A stretch of 64,000 bases of DNA from Stutzerimonas stutzeri (GTDB lineage: Bacteria; Pseudomonadota; Gammaproteobacteria; Pseudomonadales; Pseudomonadaceae), in contig NZ_JAAMQZ010000018.1 in assembly GCF_013522825.1 (NCBI RefSeq), positions 1-64,000 on the forward strand. Direction: 5' to 3'. Shown piece by piece: positions 27,106-38,446 of the stretch. The stretch's first letter is position 1. Each line of letters begins with the position of its first letter. The notes below the pieces were generated by a model. The model searched no databases. It was given only the letters and a program-made list of their open reading frames with translations, and was not told the DNA's origin. The translations under genes were made by a program, and so were the position numbers.

Positions 27106-28377
27106 TCAGGCGGACGGTGGCAGCACCAGAATCGCGCGGAAGTCGTTGACGTTGGTGCGTGTCGGGCCGGTCATCAGCAGCGCGTCGAGCGCCTGGAAAT
27201 AGCCATAGCCGTTGTTGTTGGCCAGTTCGCCGGCGGCGTTGAGACCGAGGGCTTCGGCGCGGGCGAAACTGTCCGGCGTCATCAGGGCGCCGGCATTGTC
27301 TTCCGAGCCGTCGATGCCATCGGTGTCGCCGGCCAGGGCATAGACGCCGGGCAGGCCCTTGAGATTTTCAGTCAGGCTCAGCAGGAATTCGGCGTTGCGC
27401 CCGCCGCGGCCTTCGCCACGAACCGTCACCGTGGTTTCGCCGCCGGAGAGGATCACGCAGGGCGCCGGGAGCGGCTGGCCATGCAGCAGCACCTGACGGG
27501 CGATGCCGGCATGGACCTTGGCCACTTCCCGCGACTCGCCTTCCAGGTCGCCAAGGATCAGCGCCGGGACGCCAGCGGCGCGGGCCTTGACCGCCGCCGC
27601 TTCCAGCGACTGCTGGGGCCTGGCGATCAGCTGGAAATGGCTGCGCGACAGGCAGGGGTCGTCCGCCTTCACGGTTTCCGAGCGCGGGTCTTCCAGCCAC
27701 TGGCGTACGTTGGCCGGGATCTCGATGTCGTAGCGAGTGAGGATTTCCAAGGCTTCGGCGCTGGTGGTGGGGTCCGCCACGGTCGGGCCGGAGGCGATCA
27801 CCGTGGCCTCGTCGCCGGGTACGTCGGAAATCGCGTAGGTATAGACGCTGGCCGGCCAGCAGGCCTTGGCCAGGCGGCCACCCTTGATCGCCGAAAGGTG
27901 CTTGCGCACGCAGTTCATCTCGCCGATATGGGCGCCGGAGCGCAGCAGCGCCTTGTTGATCGCCTGTTTATCCGCGAGGCTGATGCCCTCGGCGGGTAGG
28001 GCCAGCAAGGATGAGCCACCTCCAGACAGCAGAAAGATCACCCGGTCGCTCTCTTCGAGGTTGCTGACCATTTCCAGTACGCGGCGGGCGACGCGCTCAC
28101 CGGCGTCATCCGGCACCGGGTGCGCGGCCTCCACCACTTCGATCTTGCGGCAGTCGGCGCCGTGACCGTAGCGGGTGACTACCAGACCGGAAATCTCGCC
28201 TTCCCAGGCTGCTTCGATGGCCTCGGCCATGGCCGCTGCGGCCTTGCCGGCGCCGATGACGATGGCCCGTCCAGTGCGGTCGGCGGGTAGATGATCGGCC
28301 AGTACCTGGCGGGGGTGGGCGGCATCGATGGCGGCGCTGAACAGCTCGCGCAGCAGGGCTTGGGGATCGCGGTTCAT
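27106..28377 (-). CDS. ttuD: Glycerate kinase, MOFRL/GckA type (often named TtuD)
   Basis: The 423-residue protein belongs to the DUF4147/MOFRL family. Many databases call it hydroxypyruvate reductase TtuD, but the characterised activity of this fold is phosphorylation of D-glycerate, usually to 2-phosphoglycerate. Motifs include IVIGAGKAAAAMAEA near the N-terminus, LLSGGGSSLL, and in the MOFRL domain SGGETTVTVRGEGRGGRN and DGIDGSEDNAGA. It lies between glxR, which makes glycerate, and pyruvate kinase, so a kinase role fits. A 324-base gap with an inverted repeat separates it from glxR. Confidence 0.9.
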   Translation of the reverse strand: MNRDPQALLRELFSAAIDAAHPRQVLADHLPADRTGRAIVIGAGKAAAAMAEAIEAAWEGEISGLVVTRYGHGADCRKIEVVEAAHPVPDDAGERVARRVLEMVSNLEESDRVIFLLSGGGSSLLALPAEGISLADKQAINKALLRSGAHIGEMNCVRKHLSAIKGGRLAKACWPASVYTYAISDVPGDEATVIASGPTVADPTTSAEALEILTRYDIEIPANVRQWLEDPRSETVKADDPCLSRSHFQLIARPQQSLEAAAVKARAAGVPALILGDLEGESREVAKVHAGIARQVLLHGQPLPAPCVILSGGETTVTVRGEGRGGRNAEFLLSLTENLKGLPGVYALAGDTDGIDGSEDNAGALMTPDSFARAEALGLNAAGELANNNGYGYFQALDALLMTGPTRTNVNDFRAILVLPPSA

Positions 28378-28405
28378 GTGTGGCTCCTTGTATGAGGAAT
28401 GGCGC

Positions 28406-28455
28406 CGATTTCAGACCTTAGCTCTCGTGGATGCAAGCGCTAAGGTATGAAATCG
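28406..28455. promoter_or_regulatory. 17-bp inverted repeat in the glxR-ttuD spacer
   Basis: CGATTTCAGACCTTAGC (28406-28422) pairs with GCTAAGGTATGAAATCG (28439-28455) with one mismatch and a 16-base centre. It sits 29 bases before the glycerate kinase ATG inside a 324-base spacer (28378-28701). The rest of the spacer has a second weaker inverted repeat, AACCCACC at about 28633 with GGTGGGTT at about 28663, and no gene. It could be an operator or an attenuating hairpin that sets the ttuD-pyk level apart from gcl-hyi-glxR. Confidence 0.5.
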
Positions 28456-28701
28456 ACCCGCCCGGCAATCGGGCCGTGACTCCTTCTGCCGGACGAATCG
28501 AAAGGGTGCCGCCCGAGGGCGACGGTTGAAACACTGGATATGCAGAGCCCAGGTCGTGGGGGACGTGATGATTCCGGCCCTGCGTATCCGTGGTTCAACT
28601 CTCGTGGCGCCGCTGTGCGAAAGTTCGCGTTAACCCACCACCCGGGTTCTGTCTGTCCTGAAGGTGGGTTTGCTAATTCTGCTCAGCGGGCCGGAGCTTT
28701 T

Positions 28702-29592
28702 TTACTTCTTGCGGATCGAGAAGTTGGACATGTGTTCCAGCCCCTTGATCAGCGCCGAGTGGTCCCAGCCGCTGCCGCCGATCGACGCACAGGTGCTGAA
28801 TACCTGTTGCGCGTTGGCGGTGTTGGGCAGGTTCAGGCCCAGTTCGCGCGCACCGGCCAGCGCCAGGTTGAGATCCTTCTGGTGCAGGTTGATGCGGAAG
28901 CCCGGATCGAAGGTGCCCTTGATCATGCGCTCACCGTGCACTTCGAGGATCTTCGAGCCAGCGAAGCCGCCCATCAGCGCCTCGCGTACCTTGGCCGGGT
29001 CGGCGCCGTTCCTGGCAGCGAACAGCAGGGCTTCGGCCACCGCCTGGATGTTCAGCGCGACGATGATCTGGTTGGCCACCTTGGCGGTCTGGCCGTCGCC
29101 ATTGCCGCCGACGCGGGTGATGTTCTTGCCCATGGCCTCGAACAGCGGCAGGGCGCGGGCGAAGCTTTCCTCGCTGCCGCCGACCATGATCGACAGGCTG
29201 CCGGCCTTGGCGCCGACTTCACCGCCGGAGACCGGAGCGTCGAGGTACTGTGCGCCGGTGGCGTTGATCTTCTCGGCGAACTGCTTGGTGGCGGTGGGGG
29301 AGATCGAGCTCATGTCGATCACGATCTTGTTCGCCCCGACGCCTTCGGCGATGCCGTTCTCGCGGAACAGCACGTCTTCGACCTGTGGCGTATCCGGCAC
29401 CATGACGATGATGAATTCGGCTTCTTGAGCCACTTCCTTGGGGTTGGCCAGGGCGACGGCGCCGCCTTCCAGCAGTGCGGCTGGAGCCTTGTCGTGGTGC
29501 TCGGACAGGAAGATGTCGTGACCGGCTTTCTGCAGGTTCTGAGCCATGGGCAGGCCCATGATGCCGGTGCCGATGAATCCGATTTTAGCCAT
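28702..29592 (-). CDS. glxR: 2-hydroxy-3-oxopropionate (tartronate semialdehyde) reductase
   Basis: GlxR reduces tartronate semialdehyde to D-glycerate with NAD(P)H. The 296-residue beta-hydroxyacid dehydrogenase has GFIGTGIMGLPM (residues 5-16) for cofactor binding, the substrate motif DAPVSGGEVGAKAG, and the catalytic Lys in GQTAKVANQ. It follows hyi by 24 bases and belongs to the glyoxylate carboligase operon. Length and motifs are standard for the family. Confidence 0.94.
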   Translation of the reverse strand: MAKIGFIGTGIMGLPMAQNLQKAGHDIFLSEHHDKAPAALLEGGAVALANPKEVAQEAEFIIVMVPDTPQVEDVLFRENGIAEGVGANKIVIDMSSISPTATKQFAEKINATGAQYLDAPVSGGEVGAKAGSLSIMVGGSEESFARALPLFEAMGKNITRVGGNGDGQTAKVANQIIVALNIQAVAEALLFAARNGADPAKVREALMGGFAGSKILEVHGERMIKGTFDPGFRINLHQKDLNLALAGARELGLNLPNTANAQQVFSTCASIGGSGWDHSALIKGLEHMSNFSIRKK

Positions 29593-29616
29593 GATTTTTT
29601 CTCCTTCTGATTCGGT

Positions 29617-30399
<783 letters not shown>

Positions 30400-30440
30400 G
30401 GGTATCTCCTTGTGATCTGTAGGGATCATTTCGGACAGGT

Positions 30441-30579
30441 TTGAAGCTACTGCGCTTGGCTATGCTGCGTTGGAACCGAACTCGGGTGCGAGCCCAGTCA
30501 AAATGCTCATTTACATAAGTAAACTCCGCTTTTTCGTTCGCTTCCGCCTTGCCTAGCCTGCGCTCGTAACGCTTCCAAT
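30441..30579. repeat. Imperfect palindromic repeat element, second family member
   Basis: This roughly 139-base stretch shares AATGCTCATTTA...TAAACTCCGCTT with the element at 16648-16800 and again can fold on itself (TTGAAGC...GCTTCCAA ends). The central stem here is TTTAC-ATAA-GTAAA against TTTAG-ACCA-CTAAA in the other copy. It lies in the 340-base spacer (30400-30739) between gcl and hyi, which has no gene. Confidence 0.6.
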
Positions 30580-30597
30580 CCCGCCCGTCGGTGTTGT

Positions 30598-30723
30598 GGT
30601 GGATGTGCTGTGCGACATCCACCCTACGGGGTGCTGCGGTGTTGCGTTGCGGTGGATATGCTTCGCGATGTCCACCCTACTTTCACTTCGTAGGGTGGAC
30701 GACCGCGAAGCGTCGTCCACGCG
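30598..30723. repeat. Cluster of three GTAGGGTGGA-type REP palindromes
   Basis: Three units follow each other: GGTGGATGTGCTGTGCGACATCCACCCTAC, GGTGGATATGCTTCGCGATGTCCACCCTAC (both inverted) and GTAGGGTGGACGACCGCGAAGCGTCGTCCACGCG, each described here by its ends GTAGGGTGGA and TCCAC. The arms differ but stay complementary within each unit. Similar units lie at 33575-33606 and 58233-58320. They sit inside the gcl-hyi spacer. Confidence 0.75.
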
Positions 30724-30739
30724 TTTGGTTACGGTTGCC

Positions 30740-32521
<1,782 letters not shown>

Positions 32522-32542
32522 GGATCATTCCTCCTACGTTTA

Positions 32543-32639
32543 ATTCGATAGTTTTTATACGTGGCCCAAGGATGCAGGGCTGGAATGAAAGGGGGAATTG
32601 GTCGAAACTTCAGTTCTGTCGATATCAGGAGTATCGAAT
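32543..32639. promoter_or_regulatory. Possible LysR control region between gcl and the divergent regulator
   Basis: ATTCGATA (32543-32550) is repeated in inverted form as TATCGAAT (32632-32639), the second copy overlapping the start codon of the LysR gene. GTCGATATC (32619 region) is a third related motif. The layout suggests binding by the adjacent LysR protein, but the spacing is wider than a single LysR box. Confidence 0.35.
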
Positions 32640-33546
32640 GGATCGTTATACAGCCGTACATAGCTTCGTTTTAGTCGCTGAGGCCGGCAGTTTTGCCGCC
32701 GCCGCATTGAAGGAAGGCGTGACGCCCGTGGTGATGGGCCGCCGTCTCGATGCGCTGGAGCGCCACCTGGGCGTCAAGCTGATGCACCGCTCCACCCGTG
32801 GCCTGGCGCTGACCGACCTGGGTGAACAGTACCTGGAACGTGCGCGCGCTTTGCTCAAGGATTTCGACGAGGCTGATGCCAGCATCGCCAAGGACCGCAC
32901 CTCGGTGCGCGGCCACCTGGTGATCTCGGCGCCGGCGGCATTCGGTCGCAAGCATATCGGCCCGCACGCGCCGGCCTTCCAGGCGCGCTTCCCGGACCTG
33001 CAGCTGTCGTTCAACTTCACCGACAGCGTGGTCGATCTGGTGCGCCACGGCTACGACATGGGCATCCGCATCGGCGAGGTCACCGACCCCAACTATGTGG
33101 CGGTCAAGCTGTTTCCCAATCGCCGGGTGGTCTGCGGTGCGCCGGACTACTTCGAGCGCCAGGGCGTACCGCGCGAGCTGGAGGACCTGGCGCGGCACAA
33201 CTGCCTGGCCTTCAACCTGCAGGGCGGGCAACAGCGTGGCTGGACCTTCCTGCGCGACGGCAAGCAGGTGGCGGTGCGGGTGGACGGCAACCTCGACTGC
33301 AACGACGGCGAGCTGCTGTTCGACTGGGTCAAGCAGGGCCTGGGCATCGGCTGGCGCTCGACCTGGGAAATCCAGGCCGAACTCAAGCGCGGCGAACTGG
33401 TGACCGTGCTCGACGAGTATGCACTGCCGGCCTACGACATCCAGGCCGTCTACCCGCAGCAACGCTACCTGCCGGCCAAGGTGCGCTTCTTCATCGATTA
33501 CCTGAAGGCGATCTACAACGCGCCCGGTTACTGGGAAACCCGCTGA
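32638..33546 (+). CDS. LysR-type regulator beside the gcl operon
   Basis: This 302-residue LysR-type regulator has an N-terminal winged helix (MDRYTAVHSFVLVAEAGSFA..., about 1-60) and a CrgA-like effector domain. The ATG at 32638 follows CAGGAG by seven bases. It is divergent from gcl, so it most likely controls the glyoxylate operon, with glyoxylate or a related metabolite as effector; that is inferred from position only. The first half of the helix-turn-helix (AAAALKEGVTPVVMGRRLDALE) has Val-Val-Met where many LysR proteins have Ser-Ala-Val-Ser, a common CrgA-like variant. Confidence 0.88.
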   Translation: MDRYTAVHSFVLVAEAGSFAAAALKEGVTPVVMGRRLDALERHLGVKLMHRSTRGLALTDLGEQYLERARALLKDFDEADASIAKDRTSVRGHLVISAPAAFGRKHIGPHAPAFQARFPDLQLSFNFTDSVVDLVRHGYDMGIRIGEVTDPNYVAVKLFPNRRVVCGAPDYFERQGVPRELEDLARHNCLAFNLQGGQQRGWTFLRDGKQVAVRVDGNLDCNDGELLFDWVKQGLGIGWRSTWEIQAELKRGELVTVLDEYALPAYDIQAVYPQQRYLPAKVRFFIDYLKAIYNAPGYWETR

Positions 33547-33574
33547 GCCGAACCACGTCGCGTGGTTGCTGGTC

Positions 33575-33606
33575 GTAGGGTGGATGTCGCGTAGCACATC
33601 CACGCG
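33575..33606. repeat. GTAGGGTGGAT-type REP palindrome
   Basis: A single unit begins GTAGGGTGGATGTCGC and ends GCACATCCACGCG; the arms GTGGATGT and ACATCCAC pair. It lies between the LysR gene and the exonuclease III gene. Confidence 0.7.
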
Positions 33607-33649
33607 CGGTGGCTACCGAAAAAACGCAGCCTTCGCCATGAGGTGCATC

Positions 33650-34483
33650 GTGGATCGTCTGAAAATCGCCACCTTCAACATCAACGGCATCCGCGCGCGG
33701 CGGACCAACCTGCTCGAATGGCTGCAGCGTGAGCAACCTGATGTGGTCTGCCTGCAGGAGTTGAAGGCGCAGGACGCGGACTTTCCCATCGACGACATCC
33801 GTGCCGCCGGCTACGGCGCGATCTGGCATGGGCAGAAATCCTGGAATGGCGTGGCGATCCTGTCGCGGGGCGACGATCCGCTGGAGATCCGTCGCGGCCT
33901 GCCGGGCGATCCCGACGACAGCCACAGCCGTTACCTGGAAGCGGCGGCCCATGGCGTCATCGTCGCCAGCCTCTACCTGCCCAACGGCAACCCGCAGCCG
34001 GGGCCGAAATTCGACTACAAGCTGGCCTGGTTCGAGCGACTGATCGAACATGCCGAAGGGCTGCTCGCCAGCGGCCATCCGGTGGTGCTGGCCGGTGACT
34101 ACAATGTGGTGCCCACCGACGAGGACATCTACAACCCGCGTTCCTGGACCAGGGATGCGCTGTTGCAGCCGGAAAGCCGCGAGTGCTACCAGCGCCTGCT
34201 TGCCCAGGGCTGGACCGATGCCCTGCGCGCCAGATACCCGGACGAGCGCATCTATACCTTCTGGGACTATTTCCGTCAGCACTGGCAGAAGAATTCCGGC
34301 CTGCGCATCGATCACCTGCTGCTCAGCAAGGACCTGGCGCCCCGCCTGAAAGAGGCGGGCGTGGATCGCTGGGTTCGCGATCAGGAACACGCCAGCGACC
34401 ATGCGCCGACCTGGATCGAACTGGCTGCCGACGAGCCCCGAAAACAGCCGGCCAAGCGCCGGTCGTCGTCAAAAGCAAGCTAA
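33650..34483 (+). CDS. xthA: Exodeoxyribonuclease III family protein
   Basis: This Mg-dependent AP endonuclease/3'-5' exonuclease is used in base-excision repair. Conserved motifs are LKIATFNINGIRAR, CLQELKAQD (metal-binding Glu), GDYNVVPTDED and the C-terminal SDHAP with catalytic His. The 277-residue protein ends in a basic tail (RKQPAKRRSSSKAS), longer than E. coli Xth. I chose GTG 33650 because GAGG lies seven bases before it and the product starts MDRLKIATFN; ATG 33638 is an alternative. It seems monocistronic. Confidence 0.92.
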   Translation: MDRLKIATFNINGIRARRTNLLEWLQREQPDVVCLQELKAQDADFPIDDIRAAGYGAIWHGQKSWNGVAILSRGDDPLEIRRGLPGDPDDSHSRYLEAAAHGVIVASLYLPNGNPQPGPKFDYKLAWFERLIEHAEGLLASGHPVVLAGDYNVVPTDEDIYNPRSWTRDALLQPESRECYQRLLAQGWTDALRARYPDERIYTFWDYFRQHWQKNSGLRIDHLLLSKDLAPRLKEAGVDRWVRDQEHASDHAPTWIELAADEPRKQPAKRRSSSKAS

Positions 34484-34575
34484 GGCAAAAGGGGCGCTAG
34501 GCTCAGGATAGGGCTGTGCTTCCCAAGCTGCAGAACGCCTTGATTTCCGATGGAAGATGGCGAGGGGTGCTCATC

Positions 34576-35811
34576 ATGAACCGCTATTCCGATGTGCTTG
34601 CCGACAGCGAGCTGCCGTTGATGGTCGACGAGTTTGAGCGTGCCAATCTATCCATCGGCGAAATGCTTGCCGAGGCGCTGGACTCGGTTCGCCGCCATCT
34701 GCGAATGGAGGTGGCCTTCATCGGCGAATTTCGGGACGGCAGGCGCGTGTTTCGCCATATCGAAGGGCAATATCATTCGATGGCGCTGGCCCTCGGCGAG
34801 GGCAGTCTGCTGGAGGAAAGCTACTGCCAGCGAATCGTCGATGGTCGCTTGCCGGAGCTGATCCGCAATACCGCCGAATTTAAGGAGGCGCTGGCATTGC
34901 CGGCGACCCGGGCGTTGCCGGTCGGCGCCTACATGAGCGTACCGATTCGCTTCAGCGACGGTTCGCTCTACGGGACCTTCTGCTGTTTCAGTACGCACCC
35001 CGACGACACTCTGAGCGAGGCCGACCTGGAAACCTTGCGCCTGTTTGCCCGTTTCGCCGGGAGAGTGCTCGAGCGCCACGCGCTCAGCGAACAGCAGCGC
35101 AATGAAAGGATTGATCGCATCAAGGCTGTAATAGCCAAGCGTGATTGCTGGATGGTCTACCAACCGATATTCCACCTGGTACACAACACCATCATCGGTT
35201 ACGAAGCGCTGGCCCGGTTTCGTCCCGAGCCCTATCGCTCACCGGACCTCTGGATCGAGGAAGCAGGCGAGGTCGGGCTACGCCCGCAACTGGAAATCAT
35301 GCTGCTGGAAACGGCCCTCGAAGCGCTGCCGTTGATTCCCGATGATATGTACCTGTCCCTCAACGTCTGTCCGGACGCACTTTTGGATGGCACGGTGGTA
35401 AAGCTGCTCTCCAGGCAGCCACTGCAGCGTCTGATGCTGGAAGTCACGGAGCACACCTCCATTGTCGACTACGCGTTGATCGCCGCGATTCTCGAACCGC
35501 TACGTCAAGAGGGGTTGCGGCTGGCGGTCGACGATGCGGGTGCCGGCTATGCCAGCTTTCGCCACATCCTCAAGCTAAAGCCTGATGTCATCAAGCTCGA
35601 CCGGAGCCTGATCAGCAACGTCGATAGCGACAACGATACCTGCGCACTGGCTGCGGCGCTGATCCGCTTCGCCGAGCAGACCGGTAGCAAGATCATTGCC
35701 GAAGGTGTCGAAACGGATGCGGAACTGGCGACCCTGCGCAGCCTGCAGGTGACCAAGGCGCAGGGCTTTCTGCTTGGAATGCCGCAACCGCTGGAAGAGG
35801 CGGCTGACTGA
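34576..35811 (+). CDS. GAF-EAL cyclic di-GMP phosphodiesterase
   Basis: This 411-residue cytoplasmic protein probably hydrolyses cyclic di-GMP. An N-terminal GAF domain (about 20-170) could sense a small ligand. The EAL domain (about 185-405) keeps the catalytic residues: YEALARF, LNVCP, EVTEHT, VDDAGAGYASF, LKPDVIKLDRSL and AEGVET. The ATG at 34576 (MNRYSDV) is preceded by GAGGGG; an open stretch to 34516 lacks support. It has no membrane segment. It is convergent with the efflux operon. Confidence 0.88.
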   Translation: MNRYSDVLADSELPLMVDEFERANLSIGEMLAEALDSVRRHLRMEVAFIGEFRDGRRVFRHIEGQYHSMALALGEGSLLEESYCQRIVDGRLPELIRNTAEFKEALALPATRALPVGAYMSVPIRFSDGSLYGTFCCFSTHPDDTLSEADLETLRLFARFAGRVLERHALSEQQRNERIDRIKAVIAKRDCWMVYQPIFHLVHNTIIGYEALARFRPEPYRSPDLWIEEAGEVGLRPQLEIMLLETALEALPLIPDDMYLSLNVCPDALLDGTVVKLLSRQPLQRLMLEVTEHTSIVDYALIAAILEPLRQEGLRLAVDDAGAGYASFRHILKLKPDVIKLDRSLISNVDSDNDTCALAAALIRFAEQTGSKIIAEGVETDAELATLRSLQVTKAQGFLLGMPQPLEEAAD

Positions 35812-35873
35812 ACCGCTGAAATGTCTGATCACTTTGCCGGTGAGCCTATCGTCGCATCAGCCGGGCTGAGCCG

Positions 35874-37265
35874 TCAGCGCTCGGCACCGGCCTGCCAGCC
35901 ACCGCCGAGCACCTGATAGAGGTTGATCAGTGCATTGAGCTGGCTTTCGCGTAGCTGTACGGCGGTCAGCTCGGTATTGAACAGGTTGCGCTGGGCGTCG
36001 AGGGTTTCCAGGTACGACGAATAGCCCGCACGATAACGATCCTCAGCGAAGGTCCGTGACCGTTCGAGCACAGCGCGGCGAGCCTCGGCGCGTTCGATCT
36101 GCTGCCGCAGATTGCTTATCGCAGACAGGCTGTTCTCCACCTCGGCGAACGCTTCCAGTGCAGTCGCGCGATAGGCGAAGGCCGCCTGATTGCGTTGCGC
36201 GACGGCGATGTTAAGGCCCGCTTCCAGGCGTCCGGCGTCGAAGATCGGTGCCAGCACGCTGGCACCGATATCCCAGACACGAACCGGGTCGTAATCCAGG
36301 GAATTGACGAACAGCTGGCCAAGGCTGGCCGAGACCTGCACCTGAGGCAGAAACCGGTCGCGCTGGGCTTGCAGGTTGAGGTCGCTGGCCGCCAGTAGCA
36401 GTTCGGCCTGATGAATATCCGGCCTTCGCCGCAGCAGCTGCGAAGGCAGAGCGCCGGGCACCGCAGGCGGTTCGATGGCGAGCAGTCCGGCGCCGCGCCG
36501 TACCGCGCCAGGCAGCGCCCCGGTGAGCAGGCGCAAGGCATGTTCCTGTTCGCGAATCGCCTGCCGCAGTTGGGGCAGCAACTGCGCCGCGGCTTCGTAC
36601 TCGGACTGCGCCTGGGTCAGCTCCAGTTGCGAGGTGTAGCCAAGGCTGGCGCGGTCTTCGGCGACCCGCAGCGCCTGCTGTCGCGACTCGACGGTTTCCT
36701 GAGTCACGTACAGCTGCTGGTCCAGCGACAGCAGCGAGACATAGGCTCGTGCCGTGGTGCCGGTCACGGCCAGGCGCACCGCGTCGCGTTCGGCCTCGCT
36801 GGCCCGGTACTGCAATTGTGCGGCTTCGCGCAGACGCCTTAGCCGACCCCAGATATCCAGCTCGTAAGATACTTGCAGCGAGGGCTGCACCGCCGTGGTG
36901 TGGGCGATGCCGAGCACGCTGAGTTCGCGCGCGCGTTGCACCCCCAGCACCGCGTCGAGATTCGGCAGCAGCGAGGCGTGGGACAGGCGGATCTGTTCGC
37001 GTACCTGTTCGACACGCGAAGCAGCGATCAGCACGTCGGTGTTATGCGCCAGCGCGGCTTCGATCAATGTCGTCAACTGCGGATCGCCAAACGCCTGCCA
37101 CCAGGTGACGGAGATTTCGCTCGTCCGCGCCGCCTCGTCGCGCCATTGCATGGGCGGGGTGAACGCGGCATCTGGCGGTATCGGCTGTCGTGCTGGCATG
37201 CAGCCCGCCAACGTGAGCAGCAGCAGGCTCGAAAGCAATTCCGGAACGCGAACCTGACGATTCAT
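35874..37265 (-). CDS. Outer-membrane efflux lipoprotein (NodT/OprM type)
   Basis: The 463-residue TolC-like outer-membrane channel has a lipoprotein signal ending in the lipobox LAGC. Two OEP repeats are visible (WWQAFGDPQLTTLIEAAL and LLRRRPDIHQAELLLAASDLNL). It would form the exit duct of a tripartite pump. Its start overlaps the stop of the HlyD-type gene by four bases (ATGA), so the three genes from 40074 to 35874 form one translationally coupled operon. Confidence 0.92.
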   Translation of the reverse strand: MNRQVRVPELLSSLLLLTLAGCMPARQPIPPDAAFTPPMQWRDEAARTSEISVTWWQAFGDPQLTTLIEAALAHNTDVLIAASRVEQVREQIRLSHASLLPNLDAVLGVQRARELSVLGIAHTTAVQPSLQVSYELDIWGRLRRLREAAQLQYRASEAERDAVRLAVTGTTARAYVSLLSLDQQLYVTQETVESRQQALRVAEDRASLGYTSQLELTQAQSEYEAAAQLLPQLRQAIREQEHALRLLTGALPGAVRRGAGLLAIEPPAVPGALPSQLLRRRPDIHQAELLLAASDLNLQAQRDRFLPQVQVSASLGQLFVNSLDYDPVRVWDIGASVLAPIFDAGRLEAGLNIAVAQRNQAAFAYRATALEAFAEVENSLSAISNLRQQIERAEARRAVLERSRTFAEDRYRAGYSSYLETLDAQRNLFNTELTAVQLRESQLNALINLYQVLGGGWQAGAER

Positions 37266-38446
37266 TGCCCTTTGCCCGCCGCGGTTTCAGTGGCCTCGGC
37301 GTCGCTGCTGGTATCCACATGGGTGACCACCGATAGCCCAGGTCGCAGACGCTGGCTCAGTGGCTGGTCCGGATCGATGGAAATGCGCACCGGTATCCGT
37401 TGCACCACCTTGGTGAAGTTGCCGGTGGCGTTGTCCGGGCGCAGCACGCTGAACTCCGAGCCGGTGGCTGGCGCCAGGCGCTGGACACGTCCGGTCAGGC
37501 GGGCGCCGTCCAGCGCGTCGATTTCGATGGTCACCGGCTGGCCGGGGCGCATGGCGAAGGTCTGCGTTTCCTTATAATTGGCGATGACCCAAAGCTGCTC
37601 CGGTACCAGATAGAGCAACTGCGAGCCGGCCGAAACGTATTGACCCTGGCGTACCGTGACCTCGCTGACCTGGCCGTCGCGCGGCGCCTCGATGACCGTG
37701 TTGTCCAGATCGATCCAGGCCCGTTTCAATGTTGCCTCGGCGATTTCCACCTGCGCCTGCAAGCCGCCACGCGACACATCGCTGGCCTTGAGGGTCTGCT
37801 CGGCAATCGCGATGGCGGCGCGGGCCTGTTTCACGTTCGCCGTCGCTGCGCGGGCACTGGCGCGGGTCTGGTCACGCTCGCGAATCGAGACCGAGCCGCG
37901 TTCGGCCAGCTCGTTGACGCGCTTTTCGTCGGCCAGCGCGCGCTGCCGTTCGGCTTCGGCGGCGGACAACTCGGCGCGGCGTGACTCCAGCGTGGCGCGG
38001 TTGGAGGCCAGGGTCTGTTCGAGATTTTCCAGCCCGAAACGCTGCGCGGCCAGCTCGGCACGGCGCTGCTCGACCAGCTGGCGATACTGTCGGTCGTCGA
38101 TGCGCACCAGCGGTTGGCCGCGCGCGACTTGCTCGAAATCCTGCACCAGCACCTCGGTGACGTAGCCGTTGACCTGCGGCGCCAGCACGGTGATCTGTCC
38201 GCGCACGTAGGCGTTTTCGGTGACTGCCACCCGGTCGCTGAACGGCCAAAGCTGCCAGGCGTAAAGGATCGCCAGGACGCCGGCCAGCGCGACCAGCATC
38301 ATCAGAATGACCGAGCGGCGGCTCGGCTTGATCGTCTTCGGCGGATCGTCCGGTGCCGGGCCTGCGTCCGTCGCAGCGGCAGAGGGCTGTGGCGGCTGAG
38401 CCGTTTGCAAGGTTTCGTCGTCTGCGGGTTGCCTGGTTTCGCTCAT
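37262..38446 (-). CDS. Membrane-fusion protein of an EmrA-type efflux pump
   Basis: This 394-residue periplasmic adaptor of the HlyD/EmrA family has one N-terminal membrane helix (about residues 45-67, SVILMMLVALAGVLAILYAW), a lipoyl-like half (ENAYVRGQITVLAPQVNGYV), a long coiled coil (about 125-215) and the second half (IEAPRDGQVSEVTVRQGQYV). It bridges the MFS pump and the outer-membrane channel. Both ends overlap neighbours by four bases. Confidence 0.92.
   Translation of the reverse strand: MSETRQPADDETLQTAQPPQPSAAATDAGPAPDDPPKTIKPSRRSVILMMLVALAGVLAILYAWQLWPFSDRVAVTENAYVRGQITVLAPQVNGYVTEVLVQDFEQVARGQPLVRIDDRQYRQLVEQRRAELAAQRFGLENLEQTLASNRATLESRRAELSAAEAERQRALADEKRVNELAERGSVSIRERDQTRASARAATANVKQARAAIAIAEQTLKASDVSRGGLQAQVEIAEATLKRAWIDLDNTVIEAPRDGQVSEVTVRQGQYVSAGSQLLYLVPEQLWVIANYKETQTFAMRPGQPVTIEIDALDGARLTGRVQRLAPATGSEFSVLRPDNATGNFTKVVQRIPVRISIDPDQPLSQRLRPGLSVVTHVDTSSDAEATETAAGKGQ

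Noticed and set aside
30400-30739. CRISPR-like appearance of the repeated palindromes between gcl and hyi
   Set aside because: Units are inverted and unequal, spacers are not uniform, and no cas genes are present; they are REP-type palindromes.
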